Origin: a virus
DNA length: 30,502 nucleotides
IMG/VR virus record: IMGVR_UViG_3300027467_000500
Span: 1-30,502 of that record
Direction: 5' to 3' (one strand)
Position numbers and translations under genes: made by a program. The notes below the pieces were generated by a model. The model searched no databases and had not been told where the DNA came from. It saw only the letters and a program-made list of their open reading frames with translations. This document shows positions 21,473-30,441 of the stretch, one piece after another. Position 1 is the first letter of the stretch. The number at the start of each line of letters is the position of its first letter.

Positions 21473-21966
21473 TGAGTACCGGACCCGAGTTTGACGACAA
21501 CATTGCCTACGGTTGCCTGCTAAGCATCTCCGAAAAAGGCGCCGGCCCCCGCTACACACTGCAGAACTTCTTTTCGACCGACAACATCGACCACAATGGC
21601 GGCGTGTACGGCTTCGCACCATTTGGATGGAGCGGCGTCACGGTCAACCGCAACGGCGACAACCAAACCACCAACCTGATTTTCCCGAACAACGGCCTGA
21701 CGCAGACGATTGCCGCCAAGATCCTGAACCAGGCCGGATGGCGCGTCGAAGTCGAGACCATGCTGTTTGACCCAGACGACCGCACCAAATTCCGATCACT
21801 AAGCAGCTACACCGGCATGGTCGTCGGCGGCATCTTCTCCGGTCCCACAATTGAGCTCGAGCTGGGCAACATCCTCGACGCCGTCGGGGCCGACGTCCCT
21901 CGTCGACGGCTTACGGAAGATCTCTTCGGTCCACTGCCCACCACCGCCAATGTGCGACTGCAGTGA
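21472..21966 (+). CDS. Minor tail protein (gpM/gpL position)
   Basis: A 164-residue protein coupled to the tape measure stop by TAATG. The sequence is beta-rich: IAYGCLLSISEKGAGPRYTL, VYGFAPFGWSGVTVNRNGDN, and LELGNILDAVGADVPRRRL near the end, resembling small distal-tail proteins that attach the tip to the tube. Gene order (tape measure, this gene, K-like, J-like) matches lambda M/L. Its 3' end overlaps the next gene by 17 bases. Confidence 0.6.
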   Translation: MSTGPEFDDNIAYGCLLSISEKGAGPRYTLQNFFSTDNIDHNGGVYGFAPFGWSGVTVNRNGDNQTTNLIFPNNGLTQTIAAKILNQAGWRVEVETMLFDPDDRTKFRSLSSYTGMVVGGIFSGPTIELELGNILDAVGADVPRRRLTEDLFGPLPTTANVRLQ

Positions 21967-22318
21967 CCTCGTTGGCAAGCCGTACCGCCTTGGCGCAGAT
22001 GGCAGCGATGGCGCAATCGACTGCATCCATTTGGTCTACACAGTATTGGGCAGATTAGGCATCCCCACGCCTGAGTTCCAAGCTGACTGGTACACCGCCG
22101 ACATTAAAACGGTCTTACGCGACATCCACAAATGGGGTCGTCGTGTTGCACAGCCGCAGTACGATGGTGACGTGGTAATGCTTGCCCACGACAACTGGGC
22201 TTTTGGGGTTACGTGGCAAGACGGCATTTTCTACATCAATCGGGATCTGCTGAAGGTGGCTTGGCTCCCTTTGTGCGCAGCACCCAAATGCCGCTGTTAC
22301 CGTATGAAAAAGATCTAA
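21950..22318 (+). CDS. NlpC/P60-like tail assembly protein (gpK-like)
   Basis: A 122-residue protein between the minor tail gene and the tail-tip gene. DGAIDCIHLVYTVLG carries the expected catalytic Cys (C25) of NlpC/P60 peptidases, and YDGDVVML (71-78) the following strand. In K proteins the catalytic His normally comes just after, in an H-V-G-V-like motif; here the sequence reads NWAFGVTW, with the nearest His at H80, so activity is uncertain. The ATG at 21950 is chosen because the homology starts there. In the family the domain helps tip assembly or local peptidoglycan cleavage. The C-terminus overlaps the J-like gene by 31 bases. Confidence 0.72.
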   Translation: MCDCSDLVGKPYRLGADGSDGAIDCIHLVYTVLGRLGIPTPEFQADWYTADIKTVLRDIHKWGRRVAQPQYDGDVVMLAHDNWAFGVTWQDGIFYINRDLLKVAWLPLCAAPKCRCYRMKKI

Positions 22319-25300
22319 TTGAACTTCTCGGGCTTACGGAGGAAGAATATAAAGCGCACAAAAAAGAATTACTTTGGCAAAACAGAGAGCGTTCGGCTGA
22401 ATATGCGCATATACCAGATATTCGATGCGATCCCCTAACAATCAGCATCATCAGCCTAGTTGTAGGTGTCTTGTCTACAGCAGCTAGTTACCTTTTAACT
22501 CCCAAGCCAGCTCAAGCTAACCAAGCTCGCATCCGCAACCGCCAGCTCGACAGCATCACCGGGCGTGATCGTTTCGCTCCTACTTACGGCTTCCAAGCAG
22601 GACAAGACATCTCCCGTTACGGCGAAACAATTCCTATTATTTTTACCAAGCAACTACAAGATCCGTCCCTAACCAATACTGCTGGCGGCTATACCGGCGG
22701 TGTGATGATCAGCCCCAAGCTGGTCTGGTCACGGCTATTTAGCTGGGGCAACTACCAATCTGCCGACCTCGTATTTTTGGTCGGGCAAGGGCGTATGTCG
22801 CGTGCGTTTGATCCCACCAATGCGACCCAAAAAGCCGCTGATCTCGCTGGTCTTTTCATCGGCCAATCACCGATTGACTCCCTTAGCGACCAAGATTTCT
22901 CTTGGTACTACTACCAAGGCGGTGAACCCAACGCAAACGGCATCGGTTACAGCACAGACAGCCGCCTAACGGGTCAACATTACCGCCACGGTGAGTTCAA
23001 CAAGATTGATAACCCCCAGGTCAACGTATTTTTTGCTCCAACATTTGCCGGCGGTGACAGCGAAGCGTTTTCTCACACGTATTCGCCTAGCAATCAACTT
23101 CGTTTTGGCACGTACAACGCCATCCCGAATGGAACGCCTTATCGCGTCAACTGGCAAATCGCCTCACGTTTAGCGGATTACGAAGAGGAAGCTAAAAAAG
23201 ATGCCAACGCTCGTCGCCTTCAGGTTGCGGGCAACTACGCAATGAACGGCACGGGCAGAAATTATCCACGCCGCGTAGGCGTTCTCCGATTTGTTCCAAA
23301 AATAGGCAGCGTAGAAACGGCTGATGCAATCACCGGTAACAACGGAAAACCGATCAGTACCGTTGTTGTTGGCGATTTAATCGAATTACGTTTTGGCGGG
23401 ACAAAACTAGACACAAACGAACTTGAGTCGCAATTATTTAATCAAGACGCAACTCGCTATCGCAAAGGCGCGGTAGACAATGAAAGCATACGATCTGACA
23501 TTAGCGGCGAGCTGGAGCAATACGATAATTTGCTTCAATCTGGTGAAAAATTTGTAATCGGTAATTGCTTATTTTGTGTCCTAAGAAGAGATATACCTGT
23601 ATTTAACCGCAACGGATCAGCGGACATTACTGTAACGCTGCAATGTGAAGAAATATACGACGCCGCCCAAGGGTCCATCGGCTTAGTAAATCCGACGTAT
23701 GTGTTTAACGAAAAAGCACTTCCCGAAAACATTAACGGTCCTCGCGTAGACATTGGTCAGGCATGGTATCCGCTGTGCCAACAAGATATAGCTTCGTTCC
23801 AAAATGTTCGTCAGTGCAGTTACACCGAAATCGGCATCCGTTCACAAGTGTGGATGCGATTCAACGGTCTTACAAACTTCATCTCCCTACCAGGACCAGC
23901 AAAACTATCGGATCTAGACGACCGTAATATCCAAGTTCAGGCTGGTACTGTCCAAACCTATGGGATGCGCTACAGCTTTTTCTCGCTGTATGTACGTCCA
24001 GCAGATGCTGGACCAAGTGCTAGTTGGGCACGCATCAATCAAATCCCTTTGGCCGTGCGCGGTAATGCACCACGCGATATTTTCAACTACTTACGAATTG
24101 CTCACCCCTTAAAACAGTGGGAATTCCGCTTGCGACCACTAAGTTCGGGCGAGCTAGTTCAAATTATTGGCAGCAATAGTGGTTTTTTACGGCTAGACAC
24201 TAAAGAAAATTTCGTAAAAGTTCCTACGCTTGTCAACAATCAGCAGTTTACGTTTTACACTAAAGGCATTGAAGAGCGCATTGGTGATATAGCAATTAGC
24301 CCGCAAATGGTCAACGGGCGCCGCAGCAATCCGACTACAACCACGACATTTACTTTTGTTGTGACCTTGGTGCGAGCAGAAGTAAACGGCGTTACCGCCA
24401 ACGAAAAACAAGTAAGTAACGGTATCGCAAAAGCAATTAACAAAGATCCCGACCCAGATGCTTCTGAGGGTGCGTACCCGAATGTCCCTTGGAGCGGCAC
24501 ACCTTTAGGCGGTACATATACCTTTGTAGATGCCGATGCCGCATTGTTCAAATTAACCGGAGCTGACTCAACCGAGATGCAGCTCAAGATGACTTTGCGT
24601 GCAACTCAACTACTCGGTCCGTATAACAATAATCGAGATATTTGGTGGACTATTGACAGCATTGATCCTATCTACATTTCTCCTGGTGTTACGAGTACTA
24701 AATGGAAAGACGGTACTGAGTATCAAATCAGTAAAACTTTATTTGACGGTAGCAAGATTACTTATACCTTCCGCCTGAACATCAGAAAAGCTGACAAGCA
24801 AACCAATATCGACGATGCCGAGCGCATTTTTGAGGCCAATGCGGCGATCTCTGAAGTCTCCCATTATGGCGATTTAATTACCCGCAGTTGCGATAGCGCT
24901 GCCGAACACGAAATCGTTTACGTCAACGAAAGTATCGACCCCGGAAAAAACGCTACCTACACGGGTTGCGCCATGGCGGGCTTAAAAGTTCGCAGCTCCC
25001 GCAACCTTGCCGGACTGGAGCAACTGCACATCTATCAGAAAAACGGCATCCTCGTAGAACGCCACGAGCGCACAGCGCAGGGCAACATCATCAGTTACGC
25101 CGCCACCGAGTCATCCAACATTTTCAGCGATCTGGTTTATTACTTACTGACCAACAGCCAAGCGGGCTTGGGTGAACTGATTGACAAGAATCAGATTGAT
25201 CTTGGCTCCTTTGCCACGACGGCATCCTTCCTGAAAGCCAATAAGTTGTACTACGACGACGTGATCGTTGAGCCAACGAATATCCGCGATTTTGTCGCCA

Positions 25301-26157
25301 GTATCGCGCCGTCCATGCTTTGCAACATGGTCACACGTAACGGCAAATTTGCGCTTGAGCCTGCGTTGCCCTATGACCCGACCACCTACCTGATGATGCC
25401 GAAATTCCCGGTAACGCCTTCGATTTTGGTCAAAGCGCTATTTACGGACGGCAACATCATCGAAGATTCCTTCGAGCTGAATTACCTCAACTCAGAAGAG
25501 CGCAAGCCAATGAAGGTGGCGCTGCGTTACCGCTCTGAATATCCCAACCGTTTCCCGGAAGAGCGCACAGTGTTGGCGTCGTACAACAACGATCCGGCAT
25601 GGTCAAACGCCCCAATCGAAGAGTTTAATTTCACCCATATCACCAGCTACGAACACGCTGCCCTCGTCGCCAAGTATTTCCTGAGCGTGCGCCGTAATAT
25701 CACCCACACGATTAGTTTTAAAACCACGCCTTACGGCAACGCACTGGCACCAGGTGACTACATCCGCGTTGTTACACAGCAGAACATTTACAACACTGCT
25801 ATTTACAACGATGGTTACATCACCGAAGACGGCAGCGTTATTTCATCCGAACCACTGGCGCAAAATCAGCAGCACGACGTTTTCCTCTGGGACCGCTCAG
25901 ACCGCGAAGTCAAAGAAACGCAAATTTTCGTAGACATCAACAACAAAGTACAAAGCGACAAAAATGCCTTCTTTGCGATCCGCGATAATAGCAATACCTA
26001 CAACTTGGTGTACTTGGTCGAATCACTGCAGCTTGACCAAGACGGACTGGTGCAAGTCGTCGCCAGCCACTACCCAGTCACACTTGCCCGCAAGAGCGTG
26101 ATTTCAGAAGAAATCAATGTCCAGACAGGCATCTTTACAATAGAAACGTCCACCTGA
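22288..26157 (+). CDS. Tail-tip (central fibre) protein, gpJ-like
   Basis: A 1289-residue protein in the place of lambda J, expected to form the tail tip and contact the host surface. The N-terminus has a hydrophobic helix (about 50-72: TISIISLVVGVLSTAASYLL) seen in several J-like proteins, then the conserved-type opening YGETIPIIFTKQ and GGVMISPKLVWSRLFSWGNY. The middle is a chain of beta-rich domains. The later part with HYGDLITRSC, AGLKVRSSRNLAGLEQLHIY and LRYRSEYPNRFPEERTVLAS matches the hub-like portion of the tip. ATG at 22288 is chosen over an upstream start because it avoids a long overlap with the K-like gene. GC is lower at 23.3-24.8 kb than in the last third, another sign of mosaicism. 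Confidence 0.82.
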   Translation: MPLLPYEKDLIELLGLTEEEYKAHKKELLWQNRERSAEYAHIPDIRCDPLTISIISLVVGVLSTAASYLLTPKPAQANQARIRNRQLDSITGRDRFAPTYGFQAGQDISRYGETIPIIFTKQLQDPSLTNTAGGYTGGVMISPKLVWSRLFSWGNYQSADLVFLVGQGRMSRAFDPTNATQKAADLAGLFIGQSPIDSLSDQDFSWYYYQGGEPNANGIGYSTDSRLTGQHYRHGEFNKIDNPQVNVFFAPTFAGGDSEAFSHTYSPSNQLRFGTYNAIPNGTPYRVNWQIASRLADYEEEAKKDANARRLQVAGNYAMNGTGRNYPRRVGVLRFVPKIGSVETADAITGNNGKPISTVVVGDLIELRFGGTKLDTNELESQLFNQDATRYRKGAVDNESIRSDISGELEQYDNLLQSGEKFVIGNCLFCVLRRDIPVFNRNGSADITVTLQCEEIYDAAQGSIGLVNPTYVFNEKALPENINGPRVDIGQAWYPLCQQDIASFQNVRQCSYTEIGIRSQVWMRFNGLTNFISLPGPAKLSDLDDRNIQVQAGTVQTYGMRYSFFSLYVRPADAGPSASWARINQIPLAVRGNAPRDIFNYLRIAHPLKQWEFRLRPLSSGELVQIIGSNSGFLRLDTKENFVKVPTLVNNQQFTFYTKGIEERIGDIAISPQMVNGRRSNPTTTTTFTFVVTLVRAEVNGVTANEKQVSNGIAKAINKDPDPDASEGAYPNVPWSGTPLGGTYTFVDADAALFKLTGADSTEMQLKMTLRATQLLGPYNNNRDIWWTIDSIDPIYISPGVTSTKWKDGTEYQISKTLFDGSKITYTFRLNIRKADKQTNIDDAERIFEANAAISEVSHYGDLITRSCDSAAEHEIVYVNESIDPGKNATYTGCAMAGLKVRSSRNLAGLEQLHIYQKNGILVERHERTAQGNIISYAATESSNIFSDLVYYLLTNSQAGLGELIDKNQIDLGSFATTASFLKANKLYYDDVIVEPTNIRDFVASIAPSMLCNMVTRNGKFALEPALPYDPTTYLMMPKFPVTPSILVKALFTDGNIIEDSFELNYLNSEERKPMKVALRYRSEYPNRFPEERTVLASYNNDPAWSNAPIEEFNFTHITSYEHAALVAKYFLSVRRNITHTISFKTTPYGNALAPGDYIRVVTQQNIYNTAIYNDGYITEDGSVISSEPLAQNQQHDVFLWDRSDREVKETQIFVDINNKVQSDKNAFFAIRDNSNTYNLVYLVESLQLDQDGLVQVVASHYPVTLARKSVISEEINVQTGIFTIETST

Positions 26158-26162
26158 GCGCC

Positions 26163-26546
26163 ATGGCATACCCATCGTCTGTGGTTCCCACCTCGCGCTC
26201 GGTGCGACTGGGCGATTATCCGGTTCGGTCGTTTCGCGCTCAAAACGGTAAGGAACTGCGGATGCTGTATGGCAACCGCCGCAGCGGGCAGGAACTGGAA
26301 CTGACCTACGAAAACATTTCGGATTCGGATGTTGTCGGTTTTACCGCCCACTACGAGGACATGAAGGGCACACACGGATCCTTCGATGTTCCAACCTCCA
26401 ACTTTGACGGCTGGGGCGCAAATGTTGCCTCCCCGTTTCAAGAACCCCAAAACAACCTGTACCGCTTTGCGGATGCGCCTCAGATCACTAGCGTGAGACC
26501 AGGGCGTAGCACCGTTGTTGTCCGTCTCGTGAGCGTAATCCGATGA
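26163..26546 (+). CDS. Small tail protein, unknown
   Basis: A 127-residue protein after the tail tip gene. VRLGDYPVRSFRAQNGKELR (14-33), MLYGNRRSGQELELTYENIS and VGFTAHYEDMKGTHGSFDVP suggest a beta sandwich; it ends in VRPGRSTVVVRLVSVIR. The pattern resembles small proteins found beside cyanophage tail tips, but I have no function. It overlaps the next gene by four bases (ATGA), so it probably works with the tube-like proteins that follow. Confidence 0.65.
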   Translation: MAYPSSVVPTSRSVRLGDYPVRSFRAQNGKELRMLYGNRRSGQELELTYENISDSDVVGFTAHYEDMKGTHGSFDVPTSNFDGWGANVASPFQEPQNNLYRFADAPQITSVRPGRSTVVVRLVSVIR

Positions 26547-26959
26547 GCAAGATGTACACAGGCCGCGACGGTCGCATGTTGCTCGGCACCACCGACCTCG
26601 GCAAGGTGACCAACTGGACCCTGCAGGCGGATCTGGAAACACTGGAGACCACCTCGTTAGGTGACTACCAGCGCGAATACACACCCGGCGTGCAGTCCTT
26701 CAGCGGAAGCGCCACACTGCTGTATTACAACGACGGCACCGCAAACGACGCCAGCACGCTTTTGCGTGAAATCGTCAAAACCGGCAGCGTGACAACACCA
26801 GTAACGCTGACTTTGCGGTTGACTGATGGCACAACCAACAGCGATGCAACCTTCAGCGCTTATATCACCAGCGCCAGCATTGGCGCATCCGTGGGCGAAG
26901 TATCGTCAGCGCAAATTAGTTTCCAAGCCACTGGCGCACTGACCACCGCAACACTGTAA
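26543..26959 (+). CDS. Tail-tube-like protein (paralogue 1)
   Basis: A 138-residue protein with the tube-fold pattern: LGKVTNWTLQADLETLETTS (19-38), then LGDYQREY, QSFSGSATLLYYNDG (51-65), and a C-terminal strand pair ISFQATGALTTAT. This lines up with the major tail tube core at 16792 (VGQVRDW, VTTIG, SGFGDGTGTATVYM) without its inserted domain. Placement after the tail tip, and not before the chaperone, suggests a specialised tube or ring near the tip, or a decorating protein. The stop overlaps the next ATG by one base. Confidence 0.6.
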   Translation: MSKMYTGRDGRMLLGTTDLGKVTNWTLQADLETLETTSLGDYQREYTPGVQSFSGSATLLYYNDGTANDASTLLREIVKTGSVTTPVTLTLRLTDGTTNSDATFSAYITSASIGASVGEVSSAQISFQATGALTTATL

Positions 26960-27834
26960 TGAGCGTCTACCTTGGCACTTACGGTTACGTCGCCCTTAAG
27001 CGCACATCGCCAACACAGGCTGTGCAAACAGTGCTGCGTATCGGTGACGTAAACGCTGGTGCCAACCGCTTTCTTTTACGCGACGACAACAATACATTTG
27101 TAACCGGCGATTACATTTACATCCAAAACAACGCCGTTGCTGATCTCGACTTTATCGCTGCAAGCGGCTGGTACGACAGCCAAAGACACCGCGATGGCAA
27201 CTGGTACATCAATGTTGACGATGTAGGCGGCATCAGGCTTTACGACACTTACGCCAAAGCGATTAGCGGCAACTCTGCCGAAGCTGTTGATATAACCGTA
27301 CCCGCCGCAGATTTAACTCTCAACATCACAATTCAAAACAAGGATTACTTAACTCTCGGACAGGTCACTAATTACGAGTTAAGCACACAGCGCGAAACGA
27401 TTGACGTTACTGCTTTAAGCGACCAATTCCGCTCGCAGTTCGGTGCGTTAATGTCCGGCTCTGGTTCGCTCCAAGCGCACTGGAACTATCAAAACGCAGG
27501 CGAACAATCCAACTATTTGCTGCAGCTTGCCATTCGTACTGAAATTGGCAGCACGTTTGACGCCCGGTTTTACATCAAAACGGCGGAATACACCTCAGGG
27601 ATGGGGATCGACGAGACAGACGACGAGATTTATTACGAGGTCTCGGGCGTCATCACACAGGCTGGGATTGCCTTTTCGCCAGATTCCATTGTTCAAGTCA
27701 ACGCTGATTTTGTAACCACTGGTCCAATCCGCTTGAAGGTGCGGACGCTGAGTTACGACGAACTGCTCCAGGAAACTGGCGATCGCATCCTGCAAGAAAA
27801 CAGCAGCTCAATTCTGCTGGAGTCATCCAACTAA
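26959..27834 (+). CDS. Tail-tube-like protein with inserted domain (paralogue 2)
   Basis: A 291-residue protein sharing the tube core in its second part: LGQVTNYELSTQRETIDVTA (133-152), FRSQFGALMSGSGSLQAHWN (157-176), and a C-terminal strand region. The first 130 residues contain a beta-rich insertion with NTFVTGDYIYIQNN and NWYINVDDVGGIRLYDTYAK, comparable in place and pattern to the inserted domain of the major tail tube (LNFKAGDPVKF, TYYVL). Together with the gene before it, it looks like a duplicated tube module. A short repetitive tail (LLQETGDRILQENSSSILLE) ends the protein. Confidence 0.6.
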   Translation: MSVYLGTYGYVALKRTSPTQAVQTVLRIGDVNAGANRFLLRDDNNTFVTGDYIYIQNNAVADLDFIAASGWYDSQRHRDGNWYINVDDVGGIRLYDTYAKAISGNSAEAVDITVPAADLTLNITIQNKDYLTLGQVTNYELSTQRETIDVTALSDQFRSQFGALMSGSGSLQAHWNYQNAGEQSNYLLQLAIRTEIGSTFDARFYIKTAEYTSGMGIDETDDEIYYEVSGVITQAGIAFSPDSIVQVNADFVTTGPIRLKVRTLSYDELLQETGDRILQENSSSILLESSN

Positions 27835-27866
27835 ACTGGTAGCTAAGAGCCTCCAGCCGTAAAGAC

Positions 27867-30296
27867 GTGGCCGATCTAAAAATTTCCCAGCTAACGTCCC
27901 TGCCTGGCGGGAGCGTAGATGCTGGCGATGAACTGGCGATTGTTCATTTAGGCGATACCCGTAAGGTCACGGTCAAAAACCTGCTGGAAGGCGGCGTTGA
28001 TGACATGGATTCGGCTACGATCCCAAGCGCCAAGGTCGATTTTGCCGCTGGTTCCATCGTTGCTGCCTCATTGGCGACTGATGCGGTTACAACAGTCAAG
28101 ATCCAAGCTGACGCGGTAACTGGCGCCAAGCTGGCTGATGATTCCAGCGCCGTTGTTATCGCCACCAGCCTGCGTGGCAGCGGTGATTTTGAAGGTCAGC
28201 TTCACGTTGATAGCGATACCGATAAGGCTTCCTACTGGGACGGCAGCGCATGGGTTTATCTCAAGGCTGCAGGTTCTGTCAACACAGTCACGGGCGTCAC
28301 CAGCGGCATCGTCAACATTGTTTCTGCCGCCAGCAACGACTCGATCACGCTGACCCCATCACTAGACAACACCAGTAATGCCAACGAGTTTTTGGCTGGT
28401 CCTACAGGTGGTGGCGGTGCTGTTGCTTACCGCACGATTGATCCATCAGACCTGCCTTTAGCCAACACCTCACTGCGTGGTGCGGTGATCGTCAACGGCA
28501 ACGGCTTGACGATGGATGCAGGCGTCATCGAAATCGACAACACCGTCACCGCACAAGCCAGCCCGGTCTTCCACAAGATCGCTTACAACGCCCAAGGTCT
28601 TGTCACCAGTAGTTCCTCTGTCGCTGGCGCTGATCTGCCTGTTGCCACATCCAGCACACCTGGCGCTGTTCAGCCTGGCACTGGTCTTGTTGTTGATGGC
28701 GTCGGCGTCCTGAACCACGACAACGCAGTTGCTAGCGGCACGGTCAGCGGCATCAGCTACGACACCGAAGGGCATATCACCAATGCGGTGCCCTTGGTTG
28801 CCGGCGACATTCCCAACCTCGACGCCAGCAAAATCACAACGGGTTCGCTGGATGTAGCCCGTATTGCTGCCAACACAGTTACTGGCACAAAGCTGGCGAA
28901 CTACGCCATCACCAAGATTGGTGACACGCAGCCGACTGCTGACCAGATCGGCCAATTCTTCTTTAATCCGCTGACTCGTGACCTGTTCCTCTGGGACGGC
29001 AACGTGTTCCAGCCGATCGGCATCTCGGTCGGTGAGATTATTTTCGCTGGCACGTTCGATGCGTCTGCCGGTGGCGGCACCGGCTTGGTTGCTTCGGTAA
29101 CTGACGAGGGCACTGCAATCGGCTTAGTTGTTGGTCAACCGTTGCCAGCCGCCGCAGCGGCCAATAACCGGTACTACCTCGTGGTGTCGGAGGCTGGCAC
29201 GATCACCAGCGGCAACGCACCAAATGTTGCGCTTAGCCCGCCGGACATTGTGCTGTCAAACGGCAACCAATGGACTGAAATCGACGTTTCTCAGACGATT
29301 ACCAGCGTTAGCGCCAACCAAGTCAGTTACACACCAAGCGGCAGCGTTTCGGCTAGCAACGTCCAAGCTGCAATCGACGAGCTTGACACAGAGAAATTAG
29401 CCAAGGCAGGTGGCACCGTTACCGGTCAAGTGCTGATTGGCACGACTGGCTCGCTGGCGTTTGAAGGCAGCACAGATAACGCTTTTGAAACCAGCGTTGC
29501 AGTTACCGATCCAACGGCTGATCGCACCGTCACGATCCCGGACCAAGACGGCAACTTCCTGATTAGCGGTAACGCCAGCATCGTCAACGCTGACATCAAT
29601 GCCTCCGCTGCGATTGCAGACACAAAACTCGCCACAATCAGTACCGCCGGCAAGGTAGCCAACTCGGCAACCACTGCCACCAACGCCAACACCGCCAGCG
29701 CCATCGTTGCGCGTGACGCCTCCGGTAACTTCAGCGCGGGCACAATCAGCGCAGCCCTGAGCGGCAACGCCAGCACCGCGACCGCACTCGCCACCTCGCG
29801 GAACATCCAAGGTGTTGCCTTCGACGGCACCGCCAACATCACGGTCGTCACCGCCGGAAGTGGCATCTCGGTAACCGGCACAGCGGTCGCTAACACCGGC
29901 GTCCTCTCGGTGAACGGCAACGCTGGCGCGATTACAAACGTGGCGGTAACTAATGCCGCCCAGAGTTTTACTGCACAACAACGCGGGACAATTTCTGCAC
30001 TAACAGATGGCGCAACGATTACGCCGGATTTCAGTGCTGCTAATAATTTCAGCGTTACGCTAGGGGGAAACCGAACACTGGCTAACCCAACTAATTTGAC
30101 GGCTGGAGCTAGTGGCTGTATCTGGATTACGCAAGATGGCACCGGATCGCGGACCTTGGCTTATGGCAGCTACTGGGACTTCACCGGTGGCACTGCACCA
30201 ACGCTGACGACAACAGCCAGTGCGCGAGATTGTCTGGTTTATTCAGTGCAATCCAGCACGCAGATCACCGCAACCCTGATCACCAACCTGAGCTGA
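27867..30296 (+). CDS. Tail fibre protein
   Basis: An 809-residue fibre. The N-terminus (MADLKISQLTSLPGGSVDAG, then DELAIVHLGDTRKVTVKNLL) is the attachment-type opening of many fibres. The long middle is low-complexity, rich in Ser, Thr, Ala, Gly and Val, with repeated units such as STPGAV, TGTKL and VTGAKL that suit trimeric beta-helical shafts. The last 100 residues (LTDGATITPDFSAANNFSVT, GSRTLAYGSYWDFTGGTAPT) form a beta-rich tip resembling receptor-binding ends. Start GTG at 27867. It follows the tail-tube-like genes and is probably the host-binding element. Confidence 0.8.
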   Translation: MADLKISQLTSLPGGSVDAGDELAIVHLGDTRKVTVKNLLEGGVDDMDSATIPSAKVDFAAGSIVAASLATDAVTTVKIQADAVTGAKLADDSSAVVIATSLRGSGDFEGQLHVDSDTDKASYWDGSAWVYLKAAGSVNTVTGVTSGIVNIVSAASNDSITLTPSLDNTSNANEFLAGPTGGGGAVAYRTIDPSDLPLANTSLRGAVIVNGNGLTMDAGVIEIDNTVTAQASPVFHKIAYNAQGLVTSSSSVAGADLPVATSSTPGAVQPGTGLVVDGVGVLNHDNAVASGTVSGISYDTEGHITNAVPLVAGDIPNLDASKITTGSLDVARIAANTVTGTKLANYAITKIGDTQPTADQIGQFFFNPLTRDLFLWDGNVFQPIGISVGEIIFAGTFDASAGGGTGLVASVTDEGTAIGLVVGQPLPAAAAANNRYYLVVSEAGTITSGNAPNVALSPPDIVLSNGNQWTEIDVSQTITSVSANQVSYTPSGSVSASNVQAAIDELDTEKLAKAGGTVTGQVLIGTTGSLAFEGSTDNAFETSVAVTDPTADRTVTIPDQDGNFLISGNASIVNADINASAAIADTKLATISTAGKVANSATTATNANTASAIVARDASGNFSAGTISAALSGNASTATALATSRNIQGVAFDGTANITVVTAGSGISVTGTAVANTGVLSVNGNAGAITNVAVTNAAQSFTAQQRGTISALTDGATITPDFSAANNFSVTLGGNRTLANPTNLTAGASGCIWITQDGTGSRTLAYGSYWDFTGGTAPTLTTTASARDCLVYSVQSSTQITATLITNLS

Positions 30297-30300
30297 TCTG

Positions 30301-30441
30301 ATGATTCCCGGAAGCGCTAATCCCCTCCTGCTTGCCAGTGCTGCAGCCGGTGGATATTCCATTAGTAGAAGCCTTCGTTTCAACAGTAGTGACAGTGACT
30401 TGTGGCAAAACCTTTGTAATACACAGGAGGCAGCAAAATGA
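30301..30441 (+). pseudogene. Truncated fibre-type start (46 codons), possible remnant
   Basis: Encodes 46 residues beginning MIPGSANPLLLASAAAGGYS, then ISRSLRFNSSDSD, and ending LWQNLCNTQEAAK. The first 30 or so residues resemble the start of LamG-type cyanophage tail proteins, which normally continue for hundreds of residues. Here the sequence changes after NSSDSD and stops. The next gene begins inside its stop (ATGA) with a similar opening. It is either a remnant left by recombination or a short leader peptide coupled to the next gene. There is no strong ribosome site. Confidence 0.5.

Noticed and set aside
27779-27786. HIP1 (GCGATCGC), the abundant cyanobacterial palindrome
   Set aside because: Only one copy noticed, so there is no enrichment to use as host evidence.
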